Positions 13,738 through 21,966 of a stretch of 24,368 bases of DNA are shown piece by piece (within the stretch, counting starts at the first letter, position 1; the number at the start of each line of letters is the position of its first letter). The notes beneath the pieces are model-generated. The model was not told the origin of the DNA. It saw only the letters and a list, made by a program, of their open reading frames with translations, and ran no database searches. The translations under genes were made by a program, and so were the position numbers. Source of the DNA: a virus; IMG/VR virus record IMGVR_UViG_3300048588_000239, positions 1 through 24,368 of that record; one strand, given 5' to 3'.

Positions 13738-15483
13738 ATGGCATCCACCCGCGACCTCGTCATCAACATCGTCGGCAACGGTCAGTCCGCCGCCGACGCC
13801 TTCGACAAGGTCGGAGACGCTGCCACCCGCCAGGAAGGCAAGTTCACCAAGCTCAAGGCCGGCATCACCATCGCCTCCGCGGCGATCGTCGCAGGCGTCA
13901 CCAAGTTCGCCGCCGACAGCGTCGCCGCATACTCCGAAGCGGAACAGTCACAAGCAGCGCTCGAAGCCGCCTACGCCAAGTTCCCCGGCGTCACAAGCGT
14001 CTCGATCGACGCGCTCCGCGCCCTCAACACCGAGATCCAGCGCAAGACCGGATTCGACGACGACGCGCTCGCCGCCTCGCAGGCGACCCTCGCGCAGTTC
14101 GGTCTCACCGGCGAGCAGATCCAGCAGCTCACACCGCTCATGGCGGACTACGCCACGAAGACCGGTAAGGATCTCGCGACCGCCGCGGAGGACATGGGCA
14201 AGGCGGTGATGGGTCAGGGCCGCGCGCTCAAGCAGGTCGGCGTCGAATTCTCCGACACCGGAGACAAGGCGGGCAACTTCGAGCAGCTCGTCGCCGGGCT
14301 CGACGGCACCGTCGGCGGATTCGCCACCACAATGGGCGAGACCGCTGCTGGTAAGGCGCAGATCCTCGCGCAGAACTTCGGTGACATCCAGGAGACCGTC
14401 GGTCAGATGCTGATCCCGGCGCTCACCACCCTCACCGAGATCGGGTCGCAGGTGACCGCCTGGATGGCCGACAACCCCGCCGTCGTGCAGGCTGCCGCTA
14501 TCGCGGTCGGCGTGCTGACCGCGGCGATCGTCGCCGCGAACATCGCGATGTGGGCGATGGCCGCGAACCCGATCGTCCTCACGATCATGGCGATCATCCT
14601 CGCTGTCGGCCTGCTCGTCGCCGGCATCTGGCTCCTCGTCTCCAACTGGGATGCCGTGGTCGCCTGGATCACCGGCGTGTGGGGCGGTTTCGTCGGCTGG
14701 ATCACCGGCGTGATCAACGGGTTCGTCGGCTGGTGGAACGGGATATGGGCCGCGGTCGGGCGGGTGATCTCGAACGTCTGGCAGAACAACATCGTCAAGC
14801 CGATCAGCACCGCGTGGACGTGGGTGCAGAACATCGTCCGCCTCGGCCTGGCGTCGCTCAAGGCGGGCTGGGATTCGGTGTGGGGCGCCGTCGGCCGATT
14901 CATCAGTGACGTGTGGAACAACCGGATCGTGGCACCGATCCGGGCCGCGTGGACGTGGGTGCAGAACGCCGTCCGGGGTGGTCTGACCGCAATCCGCACC
15001 GTCTGGTCGTCGGTGTGGAACGGGCTCGGCGGGATCGTCCGCGGAGTGTGGAACGGGGTGCTCGGCTGGATCGAATCCGGCGTGAACGGTGCGATCCGCA
15101 TCATCAACGGCATGATCGGCGCAGTCAACTCCGTCGCCGGTGTCGTCGGCATCCAGATCGGCCTGATCCCCAGTGTCCGCATCCCGAGGCTCGCGACCGG
15201 CACGGTCACCAGCGGGCCCATGCTCGCCATGATCGGCGACAACCCGGGCGGCCGTGAGGTCGTCGCACCCTACGACTCGTACGTCGAAGAGATCCGGCGT
15301 GCAGCGGGCGTCGGCGGCACCGGCACGGGACGCCTGAACCGCGCAGACCTCGACTACCTGATCAAGGGCATCGCGCGGCAGCGAGGCGTGAGCCTCGTCG
15401 TCCACAACCCCGTGCACCGTGACACCGCTGACAGTGTGCGCGAGGGGGCGTCCATGCTTCGCACCGCAGGGCTGGTCGCCTGA
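13738..15483 (+). CDS. Tape measure protein (581 aa)
   Basis: The start is the ATG at 13738 with AAGGAG ten bases upstream. The N-terminal 240 residues have the phage tape-measure pattern, including ALNTEIQRKTGFDDDALA, TGKDLATAAEDMGKAVMG and QILAQNFGDIQETVGQML. A hydrophobic pair of helices follows (about 255-305, IAVGVLTAAIVAANIAMWA and LTIMAIILAVGLLVAGIWLL). Next comes a Trp-rich region with two 45-residue tandem repeats (VGRxISxVWxN and AWTWVQN) and a third degenerate unit. At roughly 0.15 nm per residue the tail would be about 85-90 nm, short for a siphovirus. It sets tail length and is expelled at infection. Confidence 0.93.
   Translation: MASTRDLVINIVGNGQSAADAFDKVGDAATRQEGKFTKLKAGITIASAAIVAGVTKFAADSVAAYSEAEQSQAALEAAYAKFPGVTSVSIDALRALNTEIQRKTGFDDDALAASQATLAQFGLTGEQIQQLTPLMADYATKTGKDLATAAEDMGKAVMGQGRALKQVGVEFSDTGDKAGNFEQLVAGLDGTVGGFATTMGETAAGKAQILAQNFGDIQETVGQMLIPALTTLTEIGSQVTAWMADNPAVVQAAAIAVGVLTAAIVAANIAMWAMAANPIVLTIMAIILAVGLLVAGIWLLVSNWDAVVAWITGVWGGFVGWITGVINGFVGWWNGIWAAVGRVISNVWQNNIVKPISTAWTWVQNIVRLGLASLKAGWDSVWGAVGRFISDVWNNRIVAPIRAAWTWVQNAVRGGLTAIRTVWSSVWNGLGGIVRGVWNGVLGWIESGVNGAIRIINGMIGAVNSVAGVVGIQIGLIPSVRIPRLATGTVTSGPMLAMIGDNPGGREVVAPYDSYVEEIRRAAGVGGTGTGRLNRADLDYLIKGIARQRGVSLVVHNPVHRDTADSVREGASMLRTAGLVA
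14811..14967 (+). repeat. Tandem 135-bp (45-residue) repeats in the tape measure
   Basis: CGCGTGGACGTGGGTGCAGA plus AC at 14811-14832 recurs exactly at 14946-14967, 135 bases apart. The repeats extend over the protein units that contain VGRVISNVWQN/VGRFISDVWNN and STAWTWVQN/RAAWTWVQN. A third, more diverged unit follows (VWSSVWNGLGGIVRGVWN). Repeat units in tape measures are a known route to changing tail length. Confidence 0.85.
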
Positions 15484-16274
15484 TGTACGCGCTCGATGGC
15501 GTCAGCCTCAACAACGACGCGTACGGCTGGTACCTCACTCCCGAATCGGAGATCGCCTTCGAGTACTCGATGAACCGGTCATCTGTGCAGTTCCCCGGGC
15601 GCGACGGTGTCGAGCCGTCCCCGGGGTGGCTCGAGGGCACGACGTCGAAGCTCGTCATCGAATGCCCGCTCAGCGCCCAAGGCACCGTTCTCGCGCTTCT
15701 CCGATCCGGGAAGCAACTCACGAGCGAAGCGTCGGGGTACGTTCTCGACGTCGAGTTCATGACATCCGCCGTGGTCGACCTGAACACGTTCCCCGCGATG
15801 TGCGAGATCACCGCCGTGTTCCGCACTCGCACGGCATGGCGTGACCCGCTCGAGGCGACATCGGCGCCCGCCGCGCTCACCGCGGCATCCGTCACGGTCG
15901 ACGTCCTCTCGGGCCTGTCGATGCCCGTGCGGGACGCGATCCTCCGCGTCGGCGGAGCAGTCACCGGGCTCCTGATCACGGACTCGTCGGGGGAGTGGGT
16001 GTCCTACGGGGCATCCCTCCCCGCGGGCTCCTACTGGCGTTTCCACGCCGACACCGGGCGGGCGTTCGTCACCGCGACGAACACGTGGACCGGGGGCACC
16101 GAGGTCACCGGCACGTCGGACTGGTCCGGCACCGGCACACCGTTTCAGATCGAACCGATGCGCCCCACCCCGACCGACCCGATCATCCGCGTCGGCAGGC
16201 TCACTGTCGCTACGGCCACCCGGTCCGGCGCCACTCTCGAAGTGAGGGCCCGCCGCGCGTTCGCAGCCGCTTAA
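15483..16274 (+). CDS. Distal tail / minor tail protein (263 aa)
   Basis: The start is the ATG at 15483 overlapping the tape measure stop (TGATG). The N-terminal half resembles distal tail (Dit-like) proteins: YALDGVSLNNDAYGWYL, then SSVQFPGRDG, then TSKLVIECPLSAQG. The second half is a beta-rich domain ending in PIIRVGRLTVATATRSG. Dit-type proteins form the hub at the tube end and anchor the fibre or tip proteins. The position directly after the tape measure is standard. Assignment is by order and N-terminal pattern. Confidence 0.75.
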   Translation: MYALDGVSLNNDAYGWYLTPESEIAFEYSMNRSSVQFPGRDGVEPSPGWLEGTTSKLVIECPLSAQGTVLALLRSGKQLTSEASGYVLDVEFMTSAVVDLNTFPAMCEITAVFRTRTAWRDPLEATSAPAALTAASVTVDVLSGLSMPVRDAILRVGGAVTGLLITDSSGEWVSYGASLPAGSYWRFHADTGRAFVTATNTWTGGTEVTGTSDWSGTGTPFQIEPMRPTPTDPIIRVGRLTVATATRSGATLEVRARRAFAAA

Positions 16275-16286
16275 GGAAGGTTCCAC

Positions 16287-18443
16287 ATGCCGATCCTTCG
16301 CAGCCGCCTCGTGCAGTACACCCCGCTCGGGGCCAGGCTCGGCGCATTCGCGACGCTCACACACGACGTCACCTGCCCGCTCAACGACGTGTCGACCGTC
16401 ACGTGGAAGCAGTCCGCGCTCCGCAAAGCCGCCGAAGGGTCCATCGTCGAAGTCGGCTTCGAAATCCTCTCCGGCACCACGTGGATCGAGCCGCCCGGCT
16501 GCCGGTTCGTCGCACCAGAGAAGTCCGGCGACCCGCTCGACGACGCAGAGCTCGGCAGCTACCAAGGTCAGAACCTGGTGTGCCGGATGCTGCGCGGCCT
16601 GCAGATCGAAGAAGGCAGCGCAGAGCTCGTCGACGGCGCCCGCCGATTCAACTCCTCGACTCCCGGCGCGATCCTCAAGACGCTCGTCGACGAGGGCCAC
16701 GCCCGCGGGTGGGCGGCCGCCATCACGATCGACTTCACCGCCAGCCTCGACAGCACCGGCGCACCATGGGCCACCACCCTCAGCATCGGCTACAAGCCCG
16801 GCGACGTGAACGTGCTCGAGGTACTCACCAACCTCAGCGACCAGGGCGTCATCGAATGGCGCACCGAAGGTCGCGTCCTCCGGGTATTCAACCCCGGCCA
16901 CGGCGTCGACCGCACCGTCCAGGCATCCCCGGTGATCCTCCGCCGCGTCAACAAGCTGCCCGTCAAAGCCAGCCTCGACTCGCTCGTCACCGACGTCACC
17001 CTCCGCGGAGAGCAAGGATTCCGCCTCGACCTGAACAACCCGGCCGCGACGAACGTCCTCGGCCGCCTCGAGGCAGCGATCTCGCAGGGCGGAGTCTCCG
17101 ACCCCGGCACCGCAACCCTCCTCGCCCAGCGCACCCTCGACGAGGGCGCACAGGTTCGTCGCGAGATCACCGCCACCATGCAACTCGCCGACAGCGAGTA
17201 CACCCCCTGGCTGGACTACGCGGTCGGCGACTGGGTGAAGGCCCGCATCAACGGGTGGGAGAAGGTCCGCATCCGCGAGCTCGTGTACGCGTTCAGCGCC
17301 GACGAGACGGTCGTGAGCCTCAAGCTCAACGACCGCTACATCGAGCTGCTCGAGAAGCTCGCGAAGAAGACCACCGGCATCGTCGGGGGAGCGCTCGCGG
17401 GAGGCTCCGGGGTGCGCCCCACTCCGGACTCGCGCCGCCCGAAAGCACCTGTCGACGTCGTCGCGTCGTCGGCGGGCTATTGGGCGGGGACTCTCGCCCA
17501 GTCGCAGGTGTCGATCGAGTGGACTCCTGTCACGCAGGGCGTGAACTCGGTCGCGATCGACGTGGACCTGTACGAGGTGTGGGCGGCGGAGGGTGACGGT
17601 GAGCTCAACGCGCTCACCACGACCACGAATGACACGGTGTCGTGGTCACCGTTCACACCGGAGTCGACGTGGCGGTTTGCGGTGCGAGCCCGCTCGAAGA
17701 ACGGCGTGTGGGGTGCCCTGTCGACACCGGTTGAGGTGTCGATGTCGACGCCGGTCGCGCAGCTGCTCGCCCCGTCCGCTCCGATCGTGACCACCGAGCA
17801 CGGTGTGATCGACGTGTCGTGGGATGGGTTGTTCGATGGGGAGACCCTCGCGCCGGTGTCGTTCATGCAGATGAACGTGGAGACGTCGGAGAACGCGACC
17901 GATGGGTTCGCGATCGTCGCGACCTTGTGGGAGACCGGGGAGCACCGGATCCTCCGCGGGCAGGGCGGCGACTCCCTGTACATCCGGTTCACACCTGTCG
18001 ATGTCCTGGGCCGGCCTGGTCCGTCGTCGACGGCGACGCTCGTCAACGTGGCGGACTTCATCCCGTCGGGGTACATCACCGCGGCGATGCTCGACGCGGG
18101 TGTCGGCGGGCAACTCGACATCACCGCGAACGACGCGGTCACGATCATCGTCGGGCAGATCGCTGCGGCGATGGCCGGTGTGGACGCCAACGCGTCGGAG
18201 ATCGCCGACCTGCGCACGTACTTCGCGTTCGAACCCGACGGCCTGTACATCTCCATGCCCGGTTCGTCGGCACGGTTGCGGCTCGCGAATGACCGCATCG
18301 AGATGCTCAACGGCGGTCAGGTCATCGGGTACTGGGAGGGTGGCGTGTTCGTCGCCACCTCGATCACCACCGCGCTCGCGCAGGTGGGAAATCACGTGAT
18401 CTCGGGTGAGATCCCGGGGCACACGACGTGGAGGCCGGTGTAA
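16287..18443 (+). CDS. Tail-tip / minor tail protein with Fn3-like domain (718 aa)
   Basis: The start is the ATG at 16287 with AAGGAAGG about eight bases upstream. Residues 1 to about 360 resemble tail-associated (Tal/gpJ-type) hub proteins, with YDRxI-like DRYIELLEKLAKKTTG closing the hub. Then comes a fibronectin III-like region (about 390-580, KAPVDVVASSAGYW, TWRFAVRARSKNGVWG). The C-terminal part has a helix (AVTIIVGQIAAAMAGV) and a beta tip (FEPDGLYISMPGSSARLRL) that reads like a fibre-attachment segment. It probably contributes to host contact or baseplate opening. No protease or lytic motif was seen. Confidence 0.78.
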   Translation: MPILRSRLVQYTPLGARLGAFATLTHDVTCPLNDVSTVTWKQSALRKAAEGSIVEVGFEILSGTTWIEPPGCRFVAPEKSGDPLDDAELGSYQGQNLVCRMLRGLQIEEGSAELVDGARRFNSSTPGAILKTLVDEGHARGWAAAITIDFTASLDSTGAPWATTLSIGYKPGDVNVLEVLTNLSDQGVIEWRTEGRVLRVFNPGHGVDRTVQASPVILRRVNKLPVKASLDSLVTDVTLRGEQGFRLDLNNPAATNVLGRLEAAISQGGVSDPGTATLLAQRTLDEGAQVRREITATMQLADSEYTPWLDYAVGDWVKARINGWEKVRIRELVYAFSADETVVSLKLNDRYIELLEKLAKKTTGIVGGALAGGSGVRPTPDSRRPKAPVDVVASSAGYWAGTLAQSQVSIEWTPVTQGVNSVAIDVDLYEVWAAEGDGELNALTTTTNDTVSWSPFTPESTWRFAVRARSKNGVWGALSTPVEVSMSTPVAQLLAPSAPIVTTEHGVIDVSWDGLFDGETLAPVSFMQMNVETSENATDGFAIVATLWETGEHRILRGQGGDSLYIRFTPVDVLGRPGPSSTATLVNVADFIPSGYITAAMLDAGVGGQLDITANDAVTIIVGQIAAAMAGVDANASEIADLRTYFAFEPDGLYISMPGSSARLRLANDRIEMLNGGQVIGYWEGGVFVATSITTALAQVGNHVISGEIPGHTTWRPV

Positions 18444-20185
18444 TGGCGAACCCGGTGCAGATGGATGGATCCGCGGACTTCCTGCTGTACATCGACTACG
18501 AGGTGTTGTCGCAGTCGGTGGCGTCGAACACGTCACAGGTGCGGCTCACGCTGCGGGCCGTCGATGCGGATTCGATCAACCTGACCTGGTCGAACTACTC
18601 CTCGTCGTGGTCGATCACGGGCGGGTCGACGTCGTCGGGCAACAAGGCTTCGTTCGACTTCCGTGACGGCGACACGGAGATCATCGCGCAGGTCACCCAG
18701 ACCATCACGCACAACACTGACGGGACGAAGACTCTCACCCTGTCGGGGTACTGGAACTCCGGTCACGGGTCGGTGGGGAAGGGGACAGCGTCCCGCTCGG
18801 TCACGCTGCCCACGATCCCCAGGGCGACGACACCGACGGTGTCGGCAGGGTCGGTGGATGCGGGTTCGTCGGTGACGATCAACACGCCCCGCGCGTCCGG
18901 GTCGTTCACACACACGCTGAAGTACTCCTTCCTGGGTGCGACGGGGACGATCGCGACCGGTGTCGCCACGTCCCACTCGTGGTCGGTGCCGTTGTCGCTG
19001 CTGAACCAGATCCCGTCTGCGACGTCGGGTGTGTGCGTGATCACCTGCGAAACGTACTCGGGTGCGACGCTCATCGGGTCGAAGACCGTGAACGTCACGA
19101 TCCGCGCAGGGTCCGGGGTCATCCCTGACTTCACCACTGTCACTCACTCCGAAGCGGTCGCCGCGGTCAACACTGCGGTGGGTGCGTACGTGCAGGGTCA
19201 GACGAAACTGAACCTCGCGATCACCGGCGCGGCCGGGATCTACGGGTCGACGATCACCGCGTACCAGATCACCGTTTCCGGGCAGACGTTGAGCAGCCAG
19301 TCGGGGGCAACCCCGAACGCGATCAGCGGATCAGGAACCGTGGTGATCACCGGGAAGGTGACAGACTCCCGCGGCCGCACCCGCACCCGCACCGTGAACA
19401 TCACCGTGCTGGCCCGGGCGGTGCCGACGATCACCAGCCTTCTGGTGCGGCGGTGTACGTCCGGAGGTACGGTCAGCGCCGACGGCACGTACCTGCGGGT
19501 CGACCTGAACGCGGCCGTGTCGTCGCTGATCAACGGCACCCAGCGGAACACGATCACGTACAAGGTGGAGACCCGCCCGACCGGGGGTTCCTGGTCAACG
19601 AAAGCGAACACCACTCCGGCGGGGATCACGTACAACAGCAACTTCGTGGTCGGGACCGGTGGGGAATACTCCGTCGCCGCGTCGTACGAGGTGCGGGTCA
19701 CCGTCTCCGACAAGTTCGGCAACGTCCTCGCATCCCGAACGATCGCCACGGCGCAGGTCCCGCTCGACGTCGCCGCGGCCGGGATCGGTATTGGGAAGGT
19801 GCACGAGCAAGGCGCGCTCGACATCCTCGGGGACGTGTACTCCGACGGAACCCTCGCCCCGTTGGGAGACACCGGGTGGCTCACACCGACCCTGGAAAAC
19901 AGCTTCACCGAAGGGCAGCCCATCCGCTACAAGCGGCTCAACGGGGTCGTCTACCTGCGAGGTGAACTCCTCCGCACCACAGCGCCCACGTCGTCCACAA
20001 CCGCATTCACGCTCCCGTCGGGATACCGACCAGCCGGCCGACTGCGCACCGTGAACTGGGCAGCCAACATCACCCAGTTCGTCGGCGTCACCGTGAACAC
20101 AGACGGAAAGGTCGATATCATCTGCGACTTCACCCGCACGTCGACACCCGGGTACAGCGTCGTGTTCGCGTTCCCCGCCGCCTGA
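18443..20185 (+). CDS. Minor tail / fibre protein, DUF859-like (580 aa)
   Basis: The ATG at 18443 overlaps the previous stop (TAATG) and is preferred to the in-frame upstream start at 18428. The protein is almost wholly beta, rich in Ser, Thr and Gly. It has NLTWSNYSSSWSI, VTLPTIPRATTPTV (start of Ig/Fn3-like units) and the motif GIGIGKVHEQGALDILGDVY, which recalls phage minor structural proteins of the DUF859 type. The last 100 residues form a C-terminal beta head (GWLTPTLENSF, RYKRLNGVVYLRGEL, TAFTLPSGYRP). Such heads often bind receptors, so this is the best candidate receptor-binding protein. Family naming is from memory of motifs. Confidence 0.75.
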   Translation: MANPVQMDGSADFLLYIDYEVLSQSVASNTSQVRLTLRAVDADSINLTWSNYSSSWSITGGSTSSGNKASFDFRDGDTEIIAQVTQTITHNTDGTKTLTLSGYWNSGHGSVGKGTASRSVTLPTIPRATTPTVSAGSVDAGSSVTINTPRASGSFTHTLKYSFLGATGTIATGVATSHSWSVPLSLLNQIPSATSGVCVITCETYSGATLIGSKTVNVTIRAGSGVIPDFTTVTHSEAVAAVNTAVGAYVQGQTKLNLAITGAAGIYGSTITAYQITVSGQTLSSQSGATPNAISGSGTVVITGKVTDSRGRTRTRTVNITVLARAVPTITSLLVRRCTSGGTVSADGTYLRVDLNAAVSSLINGTQRNTITYKVETRPTGGSWSTKANTTPAGITYNSNFVVGTGGEYSVAASYEVRVTVSDKFGNVLASRTIATAQVPLDVAAAGIGIGKVHEQGALDILGDVYSDGTLAPLGDTGWLTPTLENSFTEGQPIRYKRLNGVVYLRGELLRTTAPTSSTTAFTLPSGYRPAGRLRTVNWAANITQFVGVTVNTDGKVDIICDFTRTSTPGYSVVFAFPAA

Positions 20186-20209
20186 CCCCAACGAAAGGTC
20201 CCCACCTCG

Positions 20210-20503
20210 ATGGCCACGACACGTCAGCACATCGACGCCCGCAACGACACCGACCTGCAAGCCCGGTTCATCGCCGCGGCCGAGCAGGCCGGGATGCCTG
20301 CCGCGGAACAGTGGGTGAGAGCACACATGGGTGCCCTGGTCGCCGCGGCCGTCGACCAGGGGCAGACCGTCGCTGACATCCACGCCTACGCGACCACCGT
20401 CCGCGACGCCTACCTGGACGCCGCACCACCACCGCCCGGGGCGAACCTCGCCGCGGTCACCGACACCCACCTGACCGCGGCGATCACCGCACTCAACCCC
20501 TAA
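20210..20503 (+). CDS. Hypothetical phage protein (97 aa)
   Basis: The start is the ATG at 20210 with AAAGG upstream. The protein is alpha-helical and Ala-rich (DLQARFIAAAEQAGMPAAEQ, VAAAVDQGQTVADIHAYA), with a Pro-rich hinge (PPPPG). There is no membrane segment, signal peptide or cysteine. It sits between the tail fibre and the endolysin, and the terminator hairpin begins right after its stop. That suggests it is the last gene of the tail operon. Function unknown; a small structural or tail-fibre assembly protein is possible. Confidence 0.7.
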   Translation: MATTRQHIDARNDTDLQARFIAAAEQAGMPAAEQWVRAHMGALVAAAVDQGQTVADIHAYATTVRDAYLDAAPPPPGANLAAVTDTHLTAAITALNP

Positions 20504-20526
20504 CCCTCGCCACCCGGCGGGGGTTT
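20504..20526 (+). terminator. Intrinsic terminator after the tail operon
   Basis: Immediately after the TAA at 20501-20503, CCCTCGCC (20504-20511) pairs with GGCGGGGG (20516-20523) with one G-U wobble and a four-base loop, followed by TTT. It is compact and GC-rich. It separates the tail genes from the lysis cassette, probably as a partial terminator. Confidence 0.65.
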
Positions 20527-20544
20527 CGTGTGAAAGGACCCATG

Positions 20545-21162
20545 ATGTCGATCCTGAACGGGCGTCTGCCCTCGATCATGCTCACCCGCGTCGGCACCAA
20601 CCGGCACGGGAAGACCATGCTGCTCCGTTCGGGTGCAGCCGCCCGAACCTACCTGCTGCTGGTCAGGTTCGTGCGCCTGTTCCTCGGCCAACAGCTGGGC
20701 CTCGCCGACGCCTACCGCGACTACAAGGGGCAGCAGACCACCTGGCGGGTGTACCAGAACGGTGGGCCCGTCGCTGCCTGGCCCGGCACCTCCAACCACG
20801 GGTGGGGGCTCGCGGCGGACTTCGACACCCCGATGAACAACACCGGGTCGCAGATGCACGCGTTCGCCCGATGGTTCTTCCCCCTCCTCGGCTGGCATTG
20901 GACCGGCCGCGCCTGGAACGAACCCTGGCACTGGGACTTCAAGGGCATCCCCGCCCGCATCACCCTCCGCAACGGGTCCCGCGGGAACCTCGTCAAGCTC
21001 TGGCAAGGCTGGCTGTACCTCGCCGGCCACCGTCACCTGAAACTCGACGGGATCTTCGGGCCCGTCACGAGCAATGCGACCAAAGCGTGGCAGCGCGCGA
21101 ACCGGCTCACCGCTGACGGGATTGTGGGGCCGAAGTCGTGGAAGAAGGCGGGCCTCGCGTGA
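20545..21162 (+). CDS. Endolysin: M15 peptidase plus peptidoglycan-binding domain (205 aa)
   Basis: Two ATGs (20542, 20545) follow AAAGGA; the second is at the better spacing of six bases. The N-terminal catalytic domain is an M15 (VanY/Ply500-type) zinc peptidase, with SNHGWGLAADFD giving H85 and D92, and NEPWHWDF giving E126 and H129. The C-terminal domain (about 142-205) is a type 1 peptidoglycan-binding unit, LVKLWQGWL, KLDGIFGPVTSNATKAWQ and TADGIVGPKSW. It cuts peptide stems of the cell wall at lysis. There is no signal peptide, so it depends on the holins encoded next. Confidence 0.93.
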   Translation: MSILNGRLPSIMLTRVGTNRHGKTMLLRSGAAARTYLLLVRFVRLFLGQQLGLADAYRDYKGQQTTWRVYQNGGPVAAWPGTSNHGWGLAADFDTPMNNTGSQMHAFARWFFPLLGWHWTGRAWNEPWHWDFKGIPARITLRNGSRGNLVKLWQGWLYLAGHRHLKLDGIFGPVTSNATKAWQRANRLTADGIVGPKSWKKAGLA

Positions 21163-21455
21163 GCCACCCCAACGACGACCCGATCCTGCAGACCCGCCTC
21201 GACGTCGCCGAGATGAAAGGGATGCTGTCGCAGGTGATCAGCACCCACACCGCGCAGATCGAGTCGCAAGCATCCCGCCTGAACGTGCATGAGGCGCGAC
21301 TCAACGAGAAGAAGGCGACCCTCGCCCGCCACGACGAACGAATCAAGGGGCTCGAGGAGGACAACTCCGCCCGATGGGGCAGAGTCACCGGGCTCCTCGC
21401 CCTCCTCGTATCGGCTGCGGCCGTCGTCCTCACCCTCGTGACCCGGATGACCTGA
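21159..21455 (+). CDS. Coiled-coil protein with C-terminal membrane helix, holin-like (98 aa)
   Basis: The GTG at 21159 overlaps the endolysin stop (GTGA); an in-frame upstream start at 21138 is less likely. Residues 10-75 form a charged coiled coil (TRLDVAEMKGMLSQVIS, RLNEKKATLARHDERIKG). Residues about 76-95 are one membrane helix (VTGLLALLVSAAAVVLTLVT). This layout is common for XhlA/DUF2746-type lysis-associated proteins and some actinophage holins. It probably helps membrane lesion formation with the next gene. Confidence 0.75.
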   Translation: MSHPNDDPILQTRLDVAEMKGMLSQVISTHTAQIESQASRLNVHEARLNEKKATLARHDERIKGLEEDNSARWGRVTGLLALLVSAAAVVLTLVTRMT

Positions 21456-21465
21456 TGGAGAGAAA

Positions 21466-21840
21466 ATGAACATCACTCACTACGCCAAAGCACTGCTCTA
21501 CATCGCCCTCGCCGTCGTCGGAGTGCTCGTCACCGCGCTCGCCGACGAAACGCTCTCGACCGCTGAGCTCATCAACGTCGCGATCATCGCGGCCGGGGCG
21601 GTCACCGTGTATCTGGTCCCGAACCTTCCGACCGGACCGGGTTCCGTGCTCAAGACGCTTGTGGCGTTCACCACGGCCGCGCTCGTCGCCGTGCAGTCCT
21701 TCCTGAGCGGGGGGATCACCACCACGGAATGGCTGCAGGTCGCTGTCGCCGCGTTCGCCGGCATCGGGGTCTACATCATCCCCAACGAACCCGCGAAGGG
21801 ACCACCGATCCGGGTCGCGCAGAACTACCGCACGCCGTAA
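21466..21840 (+). CDS. Holin (124 aa)
   Basis: The start is the ATG at 21466 with GGAGAG about four to six bases upstream. There are three or four hydrophobic segments: ALLYIALAVVGVLVTALA, LINVAIIAAGAVTVYLV, VLKTLVAFTTAALVAVQSFL, and EWLQVAVAAFAGIGVYII, then a hydrophilic tail. Size and location after the endolysin are typical of actinophage holins. It would form membrane holes that let the endolysin reach the wall. The last late gene; a strong terminator follows. Confidence 0.82.
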   Translation: MNITHYAKALLYIALAVVGVLVTALADETLSTAELINVAIIAAGAVTVYLVPNLPTGPGSVLKTLVAFTTAALVAVQSFLSGGITTTEWLQVAVAAFAGIGVYIIPNEPAKGPPIRVAQNYRTP

Positions 21841-21867
21841 CTCTCCTCAGCCCGCCCGACCGCAGAT

Positions 21868-21924
21868 GCGCCCCCGGGGCGTCCTCCTCACTCAGAGGTG
21901 TGACGCCCCGGGGGCGCCCTTTTT
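21868..21924 (+). terminator. Strong intrinsic terminator at end of late genes
   Basis: GCGCCCCCGGGGCGTC (21868-21883) pairs perfectly with GACGCCCCGGGGGCGC (21902-21917), a 16-bp stem with an 18-base loop, followed by CC and five T (21920-21924). It is the strongest terminator in the window and ends the plus-strand late operon. The next gene is therefore expected to need its own promoter. Confidence 0.92.
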
Positions 21925-21953
21925 GTCGTGCCCGGAGCGGTCGCCTGGTTCGG

Positions 21954-21966
21954 TACGCTCGCGAGC
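21954..21966 (+). promoter_or_regulatory. Candidate -10 element for a leaderless channel transcript
   Basis: TACGCT (21954-21959) lies seven bases before the ATG at 21967, so transcription would begin at or near the start codon. Leaderless mRNAs with TAnnnT boxes are common in actinobacteria. No ribosome binding site precedes the ATG, and no convincing -35 is at the usual distance (TTGTCG at 21923-21928 is too far upstream). Confidence 0.45.

Noticed and set aside
13948-15417. 489-residue minus-strand open frame opposite the tape measure
   Set aside because: It is an Asp/His/Pro-rich antisense shadow of the repeat region with no recognisable motif.
15995-17596. 533-residue plus-strand frame within two minor tail genes
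   Set aside because: It is Arg/His/Pro-rich, crosses two well-supported genes in another frame, and has no start signal.
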